NCBI GenBank assembly: GCA_964508765.1
Contig: CAZDVD010000012.1
Coordinates: 16,136 to 80,135 of the forward strand
Length of the DNA stretch: 64,000 nt
Direction: 5' to 3'
Source of the DNA: JABMPR01 sp964508765
GTDB lineage: Bacteria > Fidelibacterota > UBA8477 > JABMPR01
This document shows, piece by piece, positions 26,685-36,200 of this stretch. The position numbers were made by a program, and so were the translations under genes. Each line of letters opens with the position of its first letter. Position 1 is the first letter of the stretch. The notes below the pieces were generated by a model, which saw nothing but the letters and a program-made list of their open reading frames with translations, did not search any database and had not been told where the DNA came from.

Positions 26685-28382
26685 ATGAGTAAGAAAGCCT
26701 ACATAAATCGTTCTGAAGTGAAAAATTATCTCGCCACAGCGGACCCTACCGTATTGAATTATATAGAGCAATGTGAAGTACAAATTGATAAGCTGGCCGA
26801 AATCGGATTTCAACTTTCTGCAGAGCGTGACCTGCCAACCCTGCTCAATCTTATTATTGAAGAAGGTATGCGCATCACCAATTCGGATGGTGGAACCCTC
26901 TATTTACGAACTGAAGATGATCGTCTTGCCTTTGAAATTATGAAGACCAATTCACTGGGCACCAACTGGGGTGGTGTGAGCGGAACACCCATTCCCGACT
27001 TTATTTATCCTGTGAAACTGTACATGCAAAATGGCGAGCCCAACGATCACATGATTTCTGCCCATGTAGGCTTATCAGGAAAAACACTGAATATTCCTGA
27101 TGCCTATGAGAATGAAGTGTTTGATTTCTCAGGTACCAAGGCTTTTGATTCAAAAAACAATTATCGGTCTCAGTCCTTCCTGTGTATCGCCATGAAAAAC
27201 CATGAGAGTGATATCATTGGTGTTCTGCAGCTCATCAACGCTGCTGACCCCATTACTGGTGAGATCATCCCCTTTTCAGAAGATATGCAGAAGCTGATTG
27301 AATCTCTGTCCAGCCAGGCTGCTGTGGCCATTACAACGGTACGTCTCATTGAAGGTCTTGAAACCTTGTTGGAATCATTTATCCAATTGATTGCTGATGC
27401 CATTGATGAAAAATCACCCTATACCGGTGGACACTGTTCACGTGTTCCCGCCCTGGCCATCATGCTGGCTGAGAAGGTCAATCAGATCAAGGATGGCCCC
27501 TTTGGCGATGTCCAATTCTCGCGGGAGGATATGGATGAGCTTAGGATTGCGGCATGGCTCCATGATGTGGGAAAAATTACCACACCAGAGTATGTGGTAG
27601 ACAAGGCAACCAAGCTGGAAACCATCTATGATCGAGTCCATGAGATGAATACTCGCTTTGAAGTCATCAAACGCGATGCTGAAATCAGTTATTTGAATGC
27701 TGTTTTACAAAGTCCAGAAAAGCAGGCTGAACTGGAAGCTGAGAAAGTGGCTGAAATTGCCCAGATTGAAGATGATCAACAGTTTCTTAATGAATGTAAT
27801 ACCGGTGGTGAATTTATGGCCGATGACAAAAAAGAAAGGGTCGTCGATATTTCGAAACGCCAGATTACGCTTGATGGGAAAACGCAAAACCTGCTTTCTG
27901 ATGACTGGGTCCTGAATTTGAATATATCCCGGGGAACCTTAAACAATGCTGAGCGCGACAAGATTAATAATCACATTGTAGTCACCATTGACATGCTGGA
28001 GAAGCTACCCTTTCCCAAGCATCTCAAGCGAGTGCCCGAATTTGCAGGCGGTCATCATGAGACCATGATTGGTACTGGATATCCCAAGGGCTTAACCAAG
28101 GCAGATATGTCGGTTCAAGCTCGTATCATGGGTATTGCTGATATTTTTGAAGCCCTTACAGCCAGTGATCGTCCCTATAAAAAAGGTAAGACCCTTTCCG
28201 AAGCCATGCGCATTATGGGTTTCTTCAAGGCAGATCATCATATCGATGCTGATTTGTTTGATGTCTTTCTCTCAGAAGGTGTCTTTCAGGAATATGCGGA
28301 TCAATTTCTTGATGATAAATATATCGATGAAGTCAATGTTCAGAAGTATCTGGAGATTCAGCCCAAGCCATTAAGCAATTAA
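26685..28382 (+). CDS. GAF-HD-GYP domain protein with split HD domain
   Basis: A 565-residue protein. Residues about 40-220 form a GAF sensor; residues about 228-545 form an HD-GYP phosphohydrolase with H-D-V-G-K-I (His293-Asp294), H-H-E (457-459), G-T-G-Y-P-K-G-L (463-470) and A-R-I-M-G-I-A-D-I-F-E-A-L-T. HD-GYP enzymes hydrolyse cyclic-di-GMP. The HD and GYP parts are separated by about 150 residues instead of the usual 60 or so. The extra part (about 311-420) is rich in E, K and A and looks partly coiled-coil. There is no REC or membrane domain, so it is a cytosolic sensor enzyme. Confidence 0.88.
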   Translation: MSKKAYINRSEVKNYLATADPTVLNYIEQCEVQIDKLAEIGFQLSAERDLPTLLNLIIEEGMRITNSDGGTLYLRTEDDRLAFEIMKTNSLGTNWGGVSGTPIPDFIYPVKLYMQNGEPNDHMISAHVGLSGKTLNIPDAYENEVFDFSGTKAFDSKNNYRSQSFLCIAMKNHESDIIGVLQLINAADPITGEIIPFSEDMQKLIESLSSQAAVAITTVRLIEGLETLLESFIQLIADAIDEKSPYTGGHCSRVPALAIMLAEKVNQIKDGPFGDVQFSREDMDELRIAAWLHDVGKITTPEYVVDKATKLETIYDRVHEMNTRFEVIKRDAEISYLNAVLQSPEKQAELEAEKVAEIAQIEDDQQFLNECNTGGEFMADDKKERVVDISKRQITLDGKTQNLLSDDWVLNLNISRGTLNNAERDKINNHIVVTIDMLEKLPFPKHLKRVPEFAGGHHETMIGTGYPKGLTKADMSVQARIMGIADIFEALTASDRPYKKGKTLSEAMRIMGFFKADHHIDADLFDVFLSEGVFQEYADQFLDDKYIDEVNVQKYLEIQPKPLSN

Positions 28383-28406
28383 ACATTATTTAGTGAGAGG
28401 ATTATC

Positions 28407-29009
28407 ATGGAATTAAAACCAGATCTTGGACGTTTGATGAGACGTGAGATTTACACCTTTCTAACAATCTCTGCCGTTATCATTATCAGTTTTCTCATTA
28501 TTCAAGCCCTGGTGGTTATTTTAGATTCTGAAGTGACCAACAATGAATTCGTTCGATATGTCTGGTCCTGGGTTGCCGGAGCTCTCATCGCATTCTGGGT
28601 TATCGTCCCCTGGTTTCAATATTTATGGATAATTAACCTGAAGTATTCAGTTGAGGATGAACGGCTTGTTATTAATAAAGGCATCCTCTTCAAAAAGAGT
28701 GTGAGTATCCCATATTCAGCGATCACTGATTTTACACTGAGTCGCTCCCTCTATGAAAGATGGTTGGAGATCGGAACCCTGCTGGTTCAGACTGCTGGTC
28801 AGGGCGCCCAGGCAGGTGGACACGAGGGACGGCTGGAAGGTCTGGTTGAATTTGAATCATTACATGCAGAGCTGAGAGCAAAGATTAAGGGCTATCAGGG
28901 AAATCTCAGGGGTGGAAAGACAGTATCATCAGAACCTAATGAAGGTGATGCTGAGGTCCTCTCATCCATTCTTGAAGAGATAAAAAAGATTAACCGTAAA
29001 CTGAATTAA
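28407..29009 (+). CDS. membrane protein with bacterial PH (bPH2) domain
   Basis: A 200-residue protein with two membrane segments (about residues 18-40 and 52-74), then a bPH2-type domain (about 80-150: Y-S-V-E-D-E-R-L-V-I-N-K-G-I and I-P-Y-S-A-I-T-D-F) and a charged helical tail. Such proteins are widespread inner-membrane proteins of uncertain role. The stop (29007-29009) abuts the stop of the opposite-strand permease gene, so the two transcripts meet with no spacer. Confidence 0.75.
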   Translation: MELKPDLGRLMRREIYTFLTISAVIIISFLIIQALVVILDSEVTNNEFVRYVWSWVAGALIAFWVIVPWFQYLWIINLKYSVEDERLVINKGILFKKSVSIPYSAITDFTLSRSLYERWLEIGTLLVQTAGQGAQAGGHEGRLEGLVEFESLHAELRAKIKGYQGNLRGGKTVSSEPNEGDAEVLSSILEEIKKINRKLN

Positions 29010-29732
29010 TTACTGTTTTCTCAGAAAGGCTCTGAGAAAGAATAGCAGTACGATCAAGTGTATTGCTGTCCCAAAAAAGAAATCACCCCATATCCAGATA
29101 GACCCGGCCTGACTATGCACAAAAGCTTTGGCTATCCAGAAGGGCGGCAGGAAAGCTGACAGCCAATTCCAGCCTGAGTTCCAGAAAAACACAATGGGAA
29201 AAGCCAGATACATGATTCCCAGGAGCTTGCTAAATGCCAGTCCCTCAACCTTGTTTTCTGAGAAGACCACCAGAAAGAGCGTCCCAATAGCTGCTTCAAG
29301 GGCGACCATGACTGCAATCCCCAGCCCATGAAGTAGATTGAGGGGAACCAGAGCCGTTGCATAGAAGATCAACAGGAAAAACACAGCGCTTAGAAGCATG
29401 GGCATGATCAGTTTATAAGTCAGATAACCCTGCTTTCTCAACGGCGTGATACTGATAAACTCAATCACCTCTTCATCGCGTTCATCAAGAATAATAAAGC
29501 CATAAATCATGGCAAAAAGCATCCCTGGAACCATGTTAAGAAAGCTGACAGCAAACAATCGGTAAGGACTGATATCAAAACCAAATTTGGTTTGTATGAG
29601 CACTTCCAGCGTGGGCAAGAAAAAGAGCACTACGGTGATTGCCAGGGGACCAAAGAGCATCATGACCAATGTGGAGTCGCGAATGATGAGCTTCAGGTCT
29701 CCCCGGGCAAGTACGGAAATTGGCGTTTTCAT
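29010..29732 (-). CDS. ABC-2 type exporter permease, second subunit
   Basis: About 240 residues with six hydrophobic segments in the ABC-2 layout. I start it at ATG 29732 (M-K-T-P-I-S-V-L-A-R-G-D-L-K), directly after the stop of the upstream permease (TAGCATG), because the 17 codons further upstream lie inside that gene. Cytosolic N-terminus and a conserved acidic segment after helix 2 (D-E-R-D-E-E-V) match drug or lipid exporters of the fluoroquinolone-export-like type. It works with the permease and ATPase upstream. Substrate unknown. Confidence 0.78.
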   Translation of the reverse strand: MKTPISVLARGDLKLIIRDSTLVMMLFGPLAITVVLFFLPTLEVLIQTKFGFDISPYRLFAVSFLNMVPGMLFAMIYGFIILDERDEEVIEFISITPLRKQGYLTYKLIMPMLLSAVFFLLIFYATALVPLNLLHGLGIAVMVALEAAIGTLFLVVFSENKVEGLAFSKLLGIMYLAFPIVFFWNSGWNWLSAFLPPFWIAKAFVHSQAGSIWIWGDFFFGTAIHLIVLLFFLRAFLRKQ

Positions 29733-29733
29733 G

Positions 29734-30426
29734 CTAAGCGGGATGCCTGACATATTTATCAAAGCGTTGGTAGACCAGGGCACTCAGGATAAAAAACCAG
29801 ATGAGCAGACTGGCTCCGGAAAACAATTTTTCAGACAGGGCATAGTCGTGATCCAGCACATCCAGCAATATCAAGGTCGCGCGAGTTGGAAAGACATAGA
29901 AAAGCGGTGTGTCAAAGAGACGCAGATAAGCAAGAATGGGCAGGCTGATGACCATGCCAATTCCCAAAGATTTGACAAAATAATCGTTTACATGTCTGGC
30001 TCTTGCCGCGAAAACAAGACCAAAAAGCGTATAGATAAGCGCGCTGAAAATGGTGCCAAAGAGAAACCATATCTTATCATGACCCCCAATGGATGCGCCC
30101 AGCATGATAAAAAAGACAGAGGTAAGTGAGAGGATCAGAAAGGAAAAGATTTTTGACAGGAGGTATTCATAGAGTCTCAGAGGTGTTACAAAGAGACTCT
30201 CAGTCAGATTTTGACCTCGTTCCAGTAGAACGATGGCACCGATAAAGGTAAAGCCCAGGGAACAGACATCTGTGAAAAGAATAATGGTCAATGTGGGATG
30301 TACCAGGGTATCCGGTAAAAATCTTAAAATGATGACATACAGAAAGGTGAGAATGGCATAGACATAATAGAATCCATGACGGAACTGAAAACGAATGTCT
30401 TGACGCAGTGCTGCCAGGAGCCTCAA
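29734..30426 (-). CDS. ABC-2 type exporter permease, first subunit
   Basis: A 230-residue membrane protein with six hydrophobic segments and the ABC-2 amphipathic N-terminus (R-Q-D-I-R-F-Q-F-R-H-G-F). L-E-R-G-Q-N-L-T-E-S-L-F-V-T-P-L follows helix 2, the usual conserved element of these permeases. It overlaps the ATPase gene by four bases upstream and the second permease is immediately downstream, so the three form one exporter. Confidence 0.8.
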   Translation of the reverse strand: MRLLAALRQDIRFQFRHGFYYVYAILTFLYVIILRFLPDTLVHPTLTIILFTDVCSLGFTFIGAIVLLERGQNLTESLFVTPLRLYEYLLSKIFSFLILSLTSVFFIMLGASIGGHDKIWFLFGTIFSALIYTLFGLVFAARARHVNDYFVKSLGIGMVISLPILAYLRLFDTPLFYVFPTRATLILLDVLDHDYALSEKLFSGASLLIWFFILSALVYQRFDKYVRHPA

Positions 30427-31277
30427 TGGAGTGATCTCCCCGTGGTTTTTACGAAAACATCATCCAGGCTGGCTTCTCTGGAGTGAATGGTTTCGATGTA
30501 ATAATTGTTCACAATATTCTGGAAAGTTTCGTTGCTGCCCAACTTGTCCATGGAAATGGATGTGGATTTCAAGGTCTTACCATCCCGATATTCAAGTTCC
30601 AGAAATCTTTGGCCATGCTGTAATTTGAGTTTTCTGGGAGCGTCGATGAGGCTGACCTCACCATCCACAATAAAAGCGACGCGGTCACAGAGGGTATCGG
30701 CGACATGCATGTCATGGGTGGTTATACATATGGTGTTACCACGTGCTTTTTCGGCCAGAATCAAGGTTTCCATTTTACGGAGATTAACCGGGTCCAGGCC
30801 TGCCGTGGGTTCATCGAGGAAAAGGAGTTTCGGGTTGTTCAGCAGGCTGCGACAGAAATTCAAGCGAACTTTCATACCCCTTGAATAATCACTGACTCGT
30901 CTTTTTGCTGCCTCTTCCAGTCCAACTGCAGACAGGAGCTCCAGAGGATTTCTGGTTTCACGGGAGTAAAACTGAGCGAAGAACTCCAGGTTTTCCAGGG
31001 CGGTGAATTTGGAATATAAATTGGGTGTTTCAAAAGCAACCCCAATGGACTCATAGAAATCAGAATTCAAGTTTTGAAGATCAGTACCGTTGACCGTGGC
31101 AGTTCCTCGGTATCGATTCAAAATACCTATAAGGATTTTTTGAGTCGTGCTTTTTCCAGCACCACTGGGACCGAGAAACCCAAAGATTTCCCCGTCATCA
31201 ATGTGAAAATTTAAACCCTTGAGTGTGTCGTGAGCATTTGAACCGTAAGCGAAATGGAGATTATCTACCTGAATCAT
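30423..31277 (-). CDS. ABC exporter ATPase
   Basis: A 284-residue ATP-binding subunit. Walker A G-P-S-G-A-G-K-S-T is at about residues 37-45, signature Y-S-R-G-M-K near 133, Walker B L-L-F-L-D-E-P-T near 152, and the H-loop in T-T-H-D-M. The signature S-R-G-M instead of S-G-G-Q is typical of the ABC-2 exporter (drug/antibiotic) class. It is the first gene of the three-gene exporter operon ending at 29010. Confidence 0.92.
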   Translation of the reverse strand: MIQVDNLHFAYGSNAHDTLKGLNFHIDDGEIFGFLGPSGAGKSTTQKILIGILNRYRGTATVNGTDLQNLNSDFYESIGVAFETPNLYSKFTALENLEFFAQFYSRETRNPLELLSAVGLEEAAKRRVSDYSRGMKVRLNFCRSLLNNPKLLFLDEPTAGLDPVNLRKMETLILAEKARGNTICITTHDMHVADTLCDRVAFIVDGEVSLIDAPRKLKLQHGQRFLELEYRDGKTLKSTSISMDKLGSNETFQNIVNNYYIETIHSREASLDDVFVKTTGRSLH

Positions 31278-31299
31278 GAGGACTGCCCCATTCTGGATA

Positions 31300-32139
31300 T
31301 CAATTGGTGTCTAAAAGTTGAATTCCACGTGGCTCAAGTTTGATTAGACGTTTTTTGTATAGAGCCCCAATCGAACGCTTAAACACCTTTTTACTCAGTC
31401 CGAATTCACGGTAAATAACATCAGGGGGCGTCTTGTCATTAAAAGGTAAAAAGCCCTGATGCTCTTTGAGTAAATCCAGGATCTTTTGACTTGCTGCATC
31501 CATGTGTTGCACACCTGGTTCCTGAAGGGTGAGGTCAATTTTGCCATCCTCGCGAATGTTCTTGATATACCCTTCAAGCTGTTGCCCCTGCTGAAGAGGC
31601 TGGAAGACCTCATCCTTGAAAAGGAGTCCCCAATAGCCATTTTCGATAATGGCTTTATATCCCAGATCTGTGCGGTTCACAATGAACAGGTCAACTTTTT
31701 CTCCAGCAGAAAAGCGTGGGTTTTCATCACTTAAAAATTTATCGAGTTTTGTGCTGGCGGCGATGCGATTGCTCACAATATCGAGATAAGTATAAACCAC
31801 ATAATGTCGACCATCGAGGAGTTTGTGGCTCTGTTCACGAAAAGGAACCAGCAGATCTTTAGGAAGGCCCCAATCCAGAAAGGCCCCCATCTCATTATTA
31901 TCAATGACCTTCAGGCTGGAAAATTCACCCACCATGGTCTTGGGTTTTAATGTTGATGCTATGATGGTGTCGGTGGAGTCAAAGTAGACAAAGACTTCAA
32001 GCATATCGTCGACTTTGGTACCGGTAGGAACTTCACGTTTTGGTAAAAGAATATCACCGAGTTCTTCACCATCCAGATAGATCCCAAAGTCCACTTCCCG
32101 CATGACGTGGAGCGTATTCATTCTTCCAATTTGAGACAT
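31300..32139 (-). CDS. CvfB-like S1 RNA-binding protein
   Basis: A 279-residue protein with tandem S1/OB-type domains (first about residues 1-60; others around 65-130 and 140-215) and a C-terminal winged helix (about 225-279, F-G-L-S-K-K-V-F-K-R-S-I-G-A-L-Y-K-K-R-L-I). This is the CvfB layout, an RNA-binding regulator or translation-associated factor. An excellent AGAAGGGG site lies four bases before the ATG, which settles the start. It is 22 bases upstream of the exporter ATPase gene on the same strand. Confidence 0.85.
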   Translation of the reverse strand: MSQIGRMNTLHVMREVDFGIYLDGEELGDILLPKREVPTGTKVDDMLEVFVYFDSTDTIIASTLKPKTMVGEFSSLKVIDNNEMGAFLDWGLPKDLLVPFREQSHKLLDGRHYVVYTYLDIVSNRIAASTKLDKFLSDENPRFSAGEKVDLFIVNRTDLGYKAIIENGYWGLLFKDEVFQPLQQGQQLEGYIKNIREDGKIDLTLQEPGVQHMDAASQKILDLLKEHQGFLPFNDKTPPDVIYREFGLSKKVFKRSIGALYKKRLIKLEPRGIQLLDTN

Positions 32140-32642
32140 ATGACCCCTTCTAAATTTGTGGGTGAAGTTAAGGGCGGGGCAAGGGGATGAAACTGGAAAT
32201 TGGACATTGAGCTAGCCTGTGCTGAGCGAAGTCGAAGTATCGAAATGCCCAGTTGAAAGGGGGTTTGCATACTGACACGAATATCACAAATGGTTACGAA
32301 TTGATACAAAAAGAGCTGGAAATTAGCTCTGCGTTAAATTTTGGTTTGAGAGAGCGATATTAAACTGGGAATAGGATTTTTGACCGATTGTGACATCCTT
32401 TGCGGATCGCAGGAAGACGCATAAGCATTTATCCGCGTCATACTGAGTACTTCGACTCCGCTCAGTATAAACTCCGTCGAAGTATAAGGATTAAAACTAT
32501 CTGGTTAAGCTCTATATTGTTATTGGGATTCCAACACAAGTATAGGAGAGGCAAGCTTCGATTTCTCAGAATATGTTAAGCCCGAGATCGCATCCCCTTC
32601 GATGAACTCAGGGTCGCGAAGACGGGTGGGCGTTACCCAGCG
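32140..32642. repeat. 500-base intergenic region packed with TCGAAG repeats
   Basis: No gene was seen. Units include GCTGAGCGAAGTCGAAGTAT (32223-32242), CATACTGAGTACTTCGACTC with its inverted partner TCCGTCGAAGTAT (about 32439-32485), and CCCTTCGATGAACTCAGGGTCG (about 32595-32616). The units overlap as inverted pairs that could fold. The AbiE and McrBC genes have no such repeats near them. The right end leads into the stop of dtd. Confidence 0.7.
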
Positions 32643-33098
32643 TTATCGGGGGTATTTAACCGTGCTGTCCAAAACCAGGGTGACAGGTCCCTCATTCATA
32701 ATGTGGACTTGCATCTCAGCGCCAAACTCACCCTTCTCAACTTCAATACCCTGCTGCCAGAGCTGATCCATAAAGTGTTCATAGAGGGGAATAGCCTTCT
32801 CTGGTTTGGCTGCTTTGGTGAAACCAGGTCGGCGCCCTCGTTTATAATCTGCCAGAAGTGTAAATTGGGATATAACCAGGGCTTTTCCCTCCACATCCTT
32901 TATAGACAGATTCATCTTCTCATTTTCATCTTCAAAGATTCTTAAACCCACGATTTTTTCAGCCAGCCAATCAGCATCTTGTTGCTCATCATCCACGGCT
33001 ACCCCCAGAAGGATTACATAGCCAATGTTGATCTTTCCGCGAGAACGTCCAGAAATTTTGACTTCGCCCTGACTAACTCTTTGAAGAACTGCGATCAT
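32643..33098 (-). CDS. dtd: D-aminoacyl-tRNA deacylase
   Basis: A 151-residue protein of the DTD family. Both active-site motifs are visible: S-Q-F-T-L-L-A-D (about residues 77-84) and N-E-G-P-V-T (about 135-140, the family's NxGPVT). The N-terminus M-I-A-V-L-Q-R-V-S and G-R-R-P-G-F-T-K-A-A also match. It frees tRNAs from wrongly attached D-amino acids and glycine. Length is normal. It is a single gene between two repeat-bearing gaps. Confidence 0.95.
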   Translation of the reverse strand: MIAVLQRVSQGEVKISGRSRGKINIGYVILLGVAVDDEQQDADWLAEKIVGLRIFEDENEKMNLSIKDVEGKALVISQFTLLADYKRGRRPGFTKAAKPEKAIPLYEHFMDQLWQQGIEVEKGEFGAEMQVHIMNEGPVTLVLDSTVKYPR

Positions 33099-33182
33099 AA
33101 ATTTAAACCATCCTTGGATACGCTCGTTTCATGGCAAGTTGGCGCTAATAATATTGAATACTGTATCTGGATAAACCATTTG

Positions 33183-33212
33183 TGTCATACTTCGACAGGC
33201 TCAGCAAGACAC
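33183..33212. repeat. TCGAAG-type repeat unit in dtd-dnaE gap
   Basis: The 193-base gap between dnaE and dtd carries TGTGTCATACTTCGACAGGC then CTCAGCAAGACACA, a short imperfect inverted repeat of the dispersed family. No ORF or terminator with a T-run was recognised here. Confidence 0.6.
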
Positions 33213-33291
33213 AAATGGTTTTCCGCCCTAAACTCTCAAGAAACTAAATTCGTTTTCTTCGTTAGTTTCGTTGTGAAAAACGGAAAATAAT

Positions 33292-36200
33292 CTATGACAG
33301 CCAGACGTTTTCGTCACCATAGGATTCGCGCAGGGTCCGGATAAAACCCCTGTTTGCAGAGACACGAGCACTTCTTGCCATCATGATTCTTTCCCTTTTC
33401 TCACCTTCTCGCAGATGAAAAATCAGCGTGCAGGCACCGGAATAGCGTCTGGCCAGTATTTGAGTCTCATCCAGGACATTGCCAGCCAGGAGGGCTGGAT
33501 CAAAGGCAATATGAACTTCTCTGGCATATTCATTTTGACCCTCTTCCAGAGGGATGACTTTATTTACCAGGACCTTCAAATCGTCATCACTTCTTTTCGA
33601 AATTCGTCCTTCCATATATACGCGGGAGTCATTGGCTATAAATTCTTTATACTTGGTAAAGGCATCAGAGAAAGCCAGTGCCTCAATGGAGCCATCTAGA
33701 CCATTCAGCGTAAAGAAGCACATCTGATTATTGCGCTTATCATAATGGATTTTCATTCCTGAGATAATCCCACCGATACGCACATCCTGTTCATCCCGTG
33801 TGGCAGTCAGATCAATGAGATCCACATTAGAGAAAGCATTGATTTCACTTTCAAATCCATGCAGGGGATGCCCTGTGAGATAAAATCCGATATATTCGCG
33901 CTCGCGATTGAGCATATCCATGTTATTCCAGGTGGGTGCATCGCTGAGTTCCGGCTCACGGATCATGGCTGAATCACCACCTCCGCCAAAGAGATCGGTC
34001 TGGTTGGTATTTTTCAAGGTCTGAACACGCTGTCCGTGATAGACTGCATCTTCTACACTGAGGAATTTTTCCCAGCGGGTACCAGGGAGTGAGTCCATGG
34101 CACCACTACCTACGAGAGCTTCAACCACACCTTTGTTGGTATTTTGTGAGTCAACACGGGAGCAGAAATCGAAGATGGACTCAAAAGGACCATTATCCAG
34201 TCGCTCCTGCATGATGACTTCGGCCGCCTTGGCGCCCACCTTTTTGATGGCATTTAAGCCATAAATAATACTTTTCCCTTCACCGGGTGCAAAATGAATC
34301 ATACTGGCATTGACATCTGGCGGAATGGTCTTAATGCCTAGTTTGCGACATTCAGCGAGGAGCATCTGAATTTTTTCAGTATTATCCTTTTCAGAACTCA
34401 TATTGGCAGCCAGGAATTCTACAGGATAATGGGTTTTCAGGTAGGCAGTCTGGTAAGCAATGACTGAATAGGCAGCAGAGTGACTTTTGTTAAAGCCATA
34501 TTCTGCAAACTTCTCAATCAAATCCCAGATCTTGCTGGCCAGTTTTTCATTGATATTATTTTTGCGGGCACCTGAGATGAACTCTTCTTTCATCTCATCC
34601 ATGAGGGATTTGATCTTTTTACCCATGGCTCGACGCATTAAATCAGCTTTTGAAAGAGAGAATCCGGCAATCACAGATCCCAGTTGCATCACCTGTTCCT
34701 GATAGACAATGATACCATAGGTCTCTTTAAGAACATCTTCCATAAGGGGATGGAGGGAGGTCACCTTCTGCTCGCCATGTTTACGGGCTATAAAGTCATT
34801 GATGTTGCCCATGGGACCTGGTCGATACAGGGCATTCATGGCAAACAAATCTTCCAGGACTGTTGGTTTGAGCTTCTTCAAATACTCTCGCATGCCTGTG
34901 GATTCAAACTGGAACAGTCCGATGGTGAGACCATCAGAAAAGAGTTTGTAAACTGCTGGATCATCCATGGGAATGGTGGCAATGTCAATTTCTACTCCAT
35001 GGAATTTTTTGATCAGCTCAACGGCTTCTTGAATAACCGTCAGCGTTCTCAGACCCAGGAAGTCAAACTTGATTAGGCCGACATCCTCCAAAGCTTTCAT
35101 ATCGTACTGGCTGGTTACAGAACCGTCCTTGGCTGACTTGTAAAGGGGTATGTAGTCGGTGAGTTTTCCAGGTGCGATAACCAGACCAGCTGCGTGTTTA
35201 CCGGCATTGCGGTTCATACCCTCCAGCACCTCGGAGTATTCGAAGAGTTGCCTATGAACTTCATCAAGCTCTGAAGCCTGCTTCAACTCAGGGCTCTTCT
35301 TTAGTGCCTGAGGCAACGTGATTCCCAATTCTTCGGGAACCAGTTTGGCAATACGATCTGTTTCCTTAATGGGGACTTCCAACACGCGTCCCACATCACG
35401 GATAACTGCGCGTGCCTTGAGTTTATTAAAGGTAATGATCTGAGTGACCGAATCGTGTCCAAAGCGATCCCGCATATAATCGATGACCTCTTCTCGTCTA
35501 TCATAACAGAAATCGATATCGATATCGGGCATGCTCACACGATCTGGATTAAGAAAGCGTTCGAACAATAAGTTGTATTGAAGGGGGTCAAGGTCAGTAA
35601 TACCTAATGAATAGGCGACAAGACTCCCGGCAGCCGAACCACGACCAGGTCCTACGGGAATGCCCTGTCTTTTGGCATAATTGACAAAATCATGGGTGAT
35701 GAGAAAGTAACCGGGGAAGCCCATCTTTTTAATGACATCAAGCTCATAATCCAGACGTTCTTTGTAGCGGGTGTCGATCTGTTTGACGCGACGCTCCATG
35801 CCTTCCCAGGTGATTGCATCGAGATGGTCATTCAGGGAACGACCTTCGGGGATGGGGAATTCAGGCATGTGGTTGACACCGGTTTCCAACTTGAACTGAC
35901 ACATTTCATTAATGCGCAGCGTGTTCTCAATGGCTTCGGGGACATTTTTGAAGAGTTCCACCATCTGCTCTGTGCTTTTGATGTAAATGTCCTTGGTGTC
36001 GTATTTCATGCGATTGGTATCGCTGACATATTTACCGCGGCCAATACAGATCAGGGCATCATGAGCTTTGTGGTGTTCAGCGCTGACATAATGAGCATCA
36101 TTGGTTGCTACCAGAGGAATTCCAGTGTCTTTGGATACTTTCTGAATGACTTCACGGGCAATGGCCTCGCGTTCAAATTCACGCCCTTCCAGAGTGAAGT

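Noticed and set aside
29587..30129. 180-codon open frame opposite the two ABC-2 permeases
   Set aside because: It crosses the boundary of two real genes and has low-complexity, unlikely composition.
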